NCBI RefSeq assembly: GCF_004786015.1
Contig: NZ_CP032096.1
Span: 1,550,001 to 1,614,000 of the forward strand
Reading direction: 5' to 3'
DNA: 64,000 nucleotides
From: Hydrogenovibrio crunogenus
Lineage (GTDB): Bacteria > Pseudomonadota > Gammaproteobacteria > Thiomicrospirales > Thiomicrospiraceae
The notes below the pieces were generated by a model. The model made no database searches, had not been told where the DNA came from, and saw only the letters and a list, made by a program, of their open reading frames with translations. Positions 60,434 to 64,000 of this stretch are shown here, one piece after another. The position numbers and the translations under genes are program-made. Each line of letters opens with the position of its first letter. Position 1 is the stretch's first letter.

Positions 60434-60691
60434 TTACTCAAAAAAAGATTGTTTTCTATAAGTCCGGTGAGTCACCCAATCATTCGATTGACCTTCCGCA
60501 CAATTATTCCGTTGTACACGATACTTAAGATCATCCGCATAGTATTCACAGCCATCACGATACTTAATATTTGAAATGGCACTCACATCATAATAACTTG
60601 GTACCGAATAAGTCGTGGTTGCATTACTACAAGCCATTAAACTGATTAAACTGACTATAGCGAATCCACGTTTCAACAAATCGACTAGCAT
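60434..60691 (-). CDS. Small lipoprotein, unknown function
   Basis: An 85-residue protein. The signal peptide ends in a lipobox-like SLMAC (Cys near 21). The mature part has Tyr-rich TTYSVPSYYDVSAISNIKYRDGCEYYADDLKYRVQRNNCAEG, with two Cys that could form a disulfide. It lies 15 bases upstream of flgP and 21 bases downstream of the repeat protein, so it is in the same transcript. I do not recognise a family, and it does not resemble FlgO. The position suggests an outer-membrane accessory of the flagellar disk. Confidence 0.75.
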   Translation of the reverse strand: MLVDLLKRGFAIVSLISLMACSNATTTYSVPSYYDVSAISNIKYRDGCEYYADDLKYRVQRNNCAEGQSNDWVTHRTYRKQSFFE

Positions 60692-60712
60692 CCATATTCC
60701 TCTTAATTATGC

Positions 60713-62068
60713 TTAACGCATACCATCGAAAAAAGGGTTGCTCGGTGCACTATATTGATAGCTGGATTCCTTTCTGTGTTGCTCTTTAATAAGCTCAGCT
60801 TGTTTTTGTTTTTTTATTGCTTCAAGTTCTTTTGATGCTTGAATTTGCTTTTCAAGTATTGTTTTTTCAACATTTTTAACCGTTTTTAAAACCGTCTTAT
60901 ACTGTGATTGTAAAGACTTAATACGTCGGTTCACTTCCGCAATCCTTCTCTGTGTAACGACCACTTGCGAACTTACTTTATCCATTTTTTTAACCAGATT
61001 AGGATTTACCTTCACCATGTCAATCGCCTGAGCAGCTGGAGCAGATTTCGTTTCTTTGGGTATCACCACCACAGTTTTATCTGTAGCTGCCTTATTATCG
61101 GCAGGTTTAGTACCTGTAGCCGGAGATTTAGCATCCGCTGGCTTAGGTGAAGTCGCTGCACTGCTTGATAACATTGGACTTAACTGTGTCAAATCTCGAT
61201 TTAGTTGCTCAATTTGGAAGCTTAACGCATCCAATTTTTTCTCGACCAACTTCACTGTTTTTTCAGAACTCGAGGCTTTAATCATGCTTTGGGTAGCGCC
61301 TGCTTGAATATCTTCCAACAAGGTCACTGTTTCCTCATCCAAACCTGAACTAGATGACATGGCACTCCAAAAGCCAACTCCAATTCCAACCAATACCAAA
61401 GTTATCGTGATTGAGCTGAAAATAATAATCAGTTTTTTTATTGAATCCATTTCGGCCACCGTTAAATTATTTGGACTTGCGTTTTGTTCTTGCGTTTGAT
61501 TTTGTTGTTGTAAAGCCGCGCGTTTTTGTAAAAAGTTTTCCGCACCATCTTCCATACCGGAGTCAGCCCCTCCTTGTTGTTCAGGGGGAGACATCATATT
61601 GCCGCCTTCAGGCGGATCTGTGCTGAATAAAGGCTCAAGCTCGGGCTCAGGCATTCCCATACCCATTCCAGCTGATGGCGCTGGCTCAGGTTCAGACGCT
61701 GGCTCAGGTTCAGACACTGGCTCAGGTTCAGACGCTGGCTCAGGTTCAGGCGCTGGTTCAGGTTCAGGCGCTGGCTCAGGTTCAGACGCTGGCTCAGGTT
61801 CAGACGCTGGCTCAGGTTCAGACGCTGGTTCAGGTTCAGACGCTGGTTCAGGTTCAGGCGCTGGCTCAGGTTCAGGCGCTGGCTCAGGTTCAGACGCTGG
61901 TTCGGCATCTAAACCATCTAATAAATCATCATCAACATCACTTAATGTATCGGCAGCATCTTCAGTCGCACTTTCATTTTCTGAAACGGCTTCCAGCTCG
62001 GCTTCATCCAATAATGCATCTATACTGTCTAAATCATTAGGGTCAATTGTGTCGCCAGTATCAGCCAC
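60713..62068 (-). CDS. Single-pass membrane protein with SEPEPA repeats and periplasmic coiled coil, unknown
   Basis: A 451-residue protein starting at GTG (GAGG 9 bases upstream). Residues 1-55 are acidic ([28 protein letters not shown]). Residues about 56-131 are about 12 hexads of the type SEPEPA or PEPEPA. A Met/Gly/Pro-rich linker leads to one membrane helix at about 214-237 ([22 protein letters not shown]). The outer part has two coiled coils (270-300, 365-430), separated by an Ala/Lys/Pro linker, and a Tyr/Pro tail. Pro-rich arms beside a membrane helix suggest reach between compartments. I know no family match. It heads the transcript that contains flgP. Confidence 0.8.
   Translation of the reverse strand: MADTGDTIDPNDLDSIDALLDEAELEAVSENESATEDAADTLSDVDDDLLDGLDAEPASEPEPAPEPEPAPEPEPASEPEPASEPEPASEPEPASEPEPAPEPEPAPEPEPASEPEPVSEPEPASEPEPAPSAGMGMGMPEPELEPLFSTDPPEGGNMMSPPEQQGGADSGMEDGAENFLQKRAALQQQNQTQEQNASPNNLTVAEMDSIKKLIIIFSSITITLVLVGIGVGFWSAMSSSSGLDEETVTLLEDIQAGATQSMIKASSSEKTVKLVEKKLDALSFQIEQLNRDLTQLSPMLSSSAATSPKPADAKSPATGTKPADNKAATDKTVVVIPKETKSAPAAQAIDMVKVNPNLVKKMDKVSSQVVVTQRRIAEVNRRIKSLQSQYKTVLKTVKNVEKTILEKQIQASKELEAIKKQKQAELIKEQHRKESSYQYSAPSNPFFDGMR
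61680..61908 (-). repeat. 18-bp tandem repeat encoding [12 protein letters not shown]
   Basis: About 12 tandem copies of an 18-bp unit (plus strand GGCTCAGGTTCAGACGCT and variants with GGCGCT or GGTTCA). The third-position variants are mixed along the array, suggesting past slippage or unequal exchange. Confidence 0.95.
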
Positions 62069-62125
62069 GCTTGCATCCTCAAACAGATTAAAATTAAAAA
62101 CCGTCTTTTTAATTCAACAGTCATC

Positions 62126-62167
62126 ATTTTCATAAAACTGACCAGGCCTGGCCATACTTATGAAAAT
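62126..62167. repeat. 42-bp palindrome with CCAGGCCTGG core
   Basis: ATTTTCATAA on the left and TTATGAAAAT on the right are perfect inverted copies around TG, CCAGGCCTGG and CA; 17 of 21 pairs are complementary. It lies between the LpoA-like gene and the repeat-protein gene. Confidence 0.85.
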
Positions 62168-62190
62168 AACCTGTTTATTAAAGACAGTCT

Positions 62191-63639
62191 CTAGTCAGTT
62201 AACTTTTCAAATACACCCGTATCCAACCAATATATTTCTGGATAGAAATGATAGTTTTGATTCTCATCTAGGGTTAATTGACCCAATTGAGTGTTCATAA
62301 CCATCGAGTGTTTCTGTGTTGTTTCAATGACAGTCCTTGCCGCCAACTCACCTAAAGCATAAAAAATGCCAATCTGACCGATTTGATCAGTATTTTTATT
62401 ATTTTGCTTAATTGAGCGCGCATAAGACACTGGAAGGATGGCAGACGTAGCTTGCCAAAAAGGAATACTGGCGGCAAATTCATCAACACTTGGGCGTTGG
62501 GACGGTAACCAGTAATGTGGAATGCTGTTTAAATGGTAATACTCTAAAAGAGGCGAAACTTGCATTGCAAGTCGGTAAGGTAAAAAACTAATGACCAGCT
62601 CAAGGTCTTGTCGTGGACGCTCTGTAAACTGAATAGGGGATCGAACGGTTCTTTGCAGCCAAGATTTTCGAGCCGTAGACTGGCGTGAATTTACAGCCCT
62701 CTCTAATGCCTGATCAACATTTGAAACCACTGGTTGCTCTTGAATATACACAGGATAATCTGATTCTTGTTCAGGCCAGTGATTTTTAAAGTCGGCCATT
62801 AATGCTTTTGAGCTATCAGATTCGTCAGTTAAAACGGCAATACGTTGATAATGCCCCTCCTTAACTAAGTCAACCAACTTATCTACAGCATCCTTATTCG
62901 ATAAGGGGACAAAGCTTTTGGCAAGGGCGTTCGGTTTTTTAATCTCATTAAATACCAGCATTGGTATACTTAATTCCAAGGCACTCAAAGCCTCTACATT
63001 TTCTTTCACCAATGGACCGAAAATAAAACTGGGTTGATAAAGCCGGATCCATTCCCAAGCTTCAAACATAGAATCGTAGATATTCGAATCCAGTACTTCC
63101 AGCTTCTCTTCTGGGTACATTGATTTCAATGACGACTTCAACCCTTCATAAAGCTCTTGACCCGCGCGTGAATAAGGACCCGACATAGGCAGCACTGCAA
63201 GGACTCTTCCTGGCTTAAATGCAAACGTTGCCGATGCTTCATCTGACGGTTTCGATTGGTTTAAATAATCCTGCAAAACCGTCATGCGATCTTGAATGTT
63301 AGAAGGCAGTTCGATTCCTTGAGCCTGTGTCTTGAGTTCAGAAAGATAAGTTTGAACTTGATCGGTCTGACCATTTTTATGAGCAAGCTCCGCCTTCAGC
63401 AATAAAATCTCAAGGTCAATTAACTGAATCTGCTCATCCAAAGAAAGATTAGCTGGTGGAGAGTTTTCATCAAGTTGCTGTGTTTGCTTTGCTGGAACAT
63501 CAAACGATAGTGCAACGGCAGAGTAGGCAAATATTGCCAATGGCAATAAAACGGTGCGGCCCAATAAGCCGAATAGTTTATTGGGCAAGAAAAACAAGCT
63601 TAATGCCTGCTTAATACAATAAACCAAAGACATCATCAT
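62191..63639 (-). CDS. LpoA-like penicillin-binding-protein activator
   Basis: A 482-residue envelope protein. The N-terminus contains a long hydrophobic segment (about 24-43), and a helical region (60-130) precedes a periplasmic-binding-protein-like domain (from about 145). That domain shows RVLAVLPMSGPYSRAGQELYEGLKSSL, PSFIFGPLVKENVEALSAL and YQRIAVLTDESDSSKALMADF, as in the C-terminal half of LpoA. E. coli LpoA (678 residues) is longer and is a lipoprotein, but no lipobox is visible here, so the anchor may be the helix. The ATG overlaps the pepN stop (ATGA); two further ATG codons follow at once. It would stimulate PBP1A at the septum or side wall. Confidence 0.8.
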   Translation of the reverse strand: MMMSLVYCIKQALSLFFLPNKLFGLLGRTVLLPLAIFAYSAVALSFDVPAKQTQQLDENSPPANLSLDEQIQLIDLEILLLKAELAHKNGQTDQVQTYLSELKTQAQGIELPSNIQDRMTVLQDYLNQSKPSDEASATFAFKPGRVLAVLPMSGPYSRAGQELYEGLKSSLKSMYPEEKLEVLDSNIYDSMFEAWEWIRLYQPSFIFGPLVKENVEALSALELSIPMLVFNEIKKPNALAKSFVPLSNKDAVDKLVDLVKEGHYQRIAVLTDESDSSKALMADFKNHWPEQESDYPVYIQEQPVVSNVDQALERAVNSRQSTARKSWLQRTVRSPIQFTERPRQDLELVISFLPYRLAMQVSPLLEYYHLNSIPHYWLPSQRPSVDEFAASIPFWQATSAILPVSYARSIKQNNKNTDQIGQIGIFYALGELAARTVIETTQKHSMVMNTQLGQLTLDENQNYHFYPEIYWLDTGVFEKLTD

Positions 63640-64000
63640 TCAAAAGAGTCATGTGACTTTAATGTTTTTGAAACAATTTCGAACACATCCTTGGATAAAT
63701 CCTCTGCACTGGCAATGTGCTCTATCGCTTTGTACATTAGAGTTTTTCTAGGCTCAGCTAATCGCTGCCATTGAGAAAACAAAGAAGCTAAACGAGCGGC
63801 CACTTGCGGGTTAAGTTTATCTACTTTAAGAACTTCTTCTGCCAAAAATTGATACCCTTCTCCCGTTTTATCGTGAAAGCCAGCAAAGTTTAGTCGACCA
63901 AACACGCCTAAAAGACTTCGAAGTCGGTTAGGAGTGTGATAGGTAAAATCAGGATGCTTCGTAAGTTTTTTGACGTCTTCTAAAGCTTGATCCGATTGAG
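63636..64000 (-). CDS. pepN: Aminopeptidase N, C-terminal part (cut by window edge)
   Basis: The frame is open to the window end, so about 120 C-terminal residues are seen. The segment reading TYHTPNRLRSLLGVFGRLNFAGFHDKTGEGYQFLAEEVLKVDKLNPQVAARLASLFSQW matches the PepN C-terminal helical domain (PNRxRSL, GYxFLA, NPQVAARL). The zinc-binding catalytic part lies outside. It is a cytoplasmic M1-family peptidase. Its stop overlaps the start of the LpoA-like gene, an unusual partnership but a common kind of coupling. Confidence 0.92.
   Translation of the reverse strand, partial: QSDQALEDVKKLTKHPDFTYHTPNRLRSLLGVFGRLNFAGFHDKTGEGYQFLAEEVLKVDKLNPQVAARLASLFSQWQRLAEPRKTLMYKAIEHIASAEDLSKDVFEIVSKTLKSHDSFE

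Noticed and set aside
61594-61908. Second minus-strand frame of RLNLSQ repeats
   Set aside because: Same tandem repeat read in another frame; no independent start or neighbour support.
61680-61908. Regular short repeat array considered as CRISPR
   Set aside because: Units are 18 bp, directly abutting, with no unique spacers, and they encode an in-frame protein repeat.
61599-62135. 178-codon plus-strand frame rich in Gly-Ser-Asp repeats
   Set aside because: It is the complement of the SEPEPA repeat. An 18-bp repeat without stops stays open in several frames. No ribosome-binding site, and the minus-strand gene has a membrane helix, coiled coils and operon context.

Overview
The window looks like chromosomal DNA of a motile, polarly flagellated gammaproteobacterium. 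AT-leaning composition, the FleQ/FleS/FleR (FlrABC) hierarchy, FlgT and FlgP, CheV, and PepN next to an LpoA-like gene suggest a sulfur oxidiser of the Thiomicrospira/Hydrogenovibrio type. That genus-level placement is inference from gene content and style, not a search result.

Region 1 (1-7719) is accessory. It holds a heavy-metal RND efflux operon (partial czcC-like gene, czcB-like, czcA-like), a cation diffusion facilitator gene, a wrecked IS3-type transposase abutting a possible IS21-like end, an unrecognised Cys-rich small gene, and an AlpA-type regulator. It ends at a 19-nt remnant of a tmRNA or tRNA 3' end followed by a terminator. I read this as the right attachment site of an integrated island.

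Region 2 (8066-24743, all minus strand) holds fliEFGHIJK, a short chemoreceptor, motAB and fliLMN. Upstream lies fleQ-fleS-fleR with its own sigma70-type promoter. Region 3 (24768-31123) is fliT, fliS, a very long fliD, two flaG-like genes and two near-identical flagellins. Region 4 (31124-41752) encodes a Maf (DUF115) flagellin glycosyltransferase and a legionaminic-acid pathway (legB, legC, legH, a DUF2920 gene, legI, legG, ptmE, legF). An MltC-like lytic transglycosylase precedes it. Region 5 (43161-53885) is flgBCDE, flgFGH and flgIJKL. Region 6 (54314-62068) is cheV-flgT on the minus strand, flgA, flgM, flgN and a PilZ gene on the plus strand, then a minus-strand set of flgP with three unrecognised envelope-protein genes. 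The window ends in an LpoA-like gene and the 3' part of pepN.

Promoter-like motifs found by eye give a coherent regulatory map. fleQ has a TTGACA/TATAAA promoter inside an 11-bp inverted repeat. Sigma54-type -24/-12 elements lie before fliE, fliK, fliD, mltC plus the leg cluster, flgI, flgF, flgB and probably the PilZ gene. Sigma28-type elements lie before the flagellins and flgM, and one more points rightwards in the flgH-flgI gap. The fliOPQR, flhAB, flhFG and fliA genes are not in this window. A 10-bp palindrome, CCAGGCCTGG, recurs six times, three of them in intergenic regions as the core of longer palindromes.
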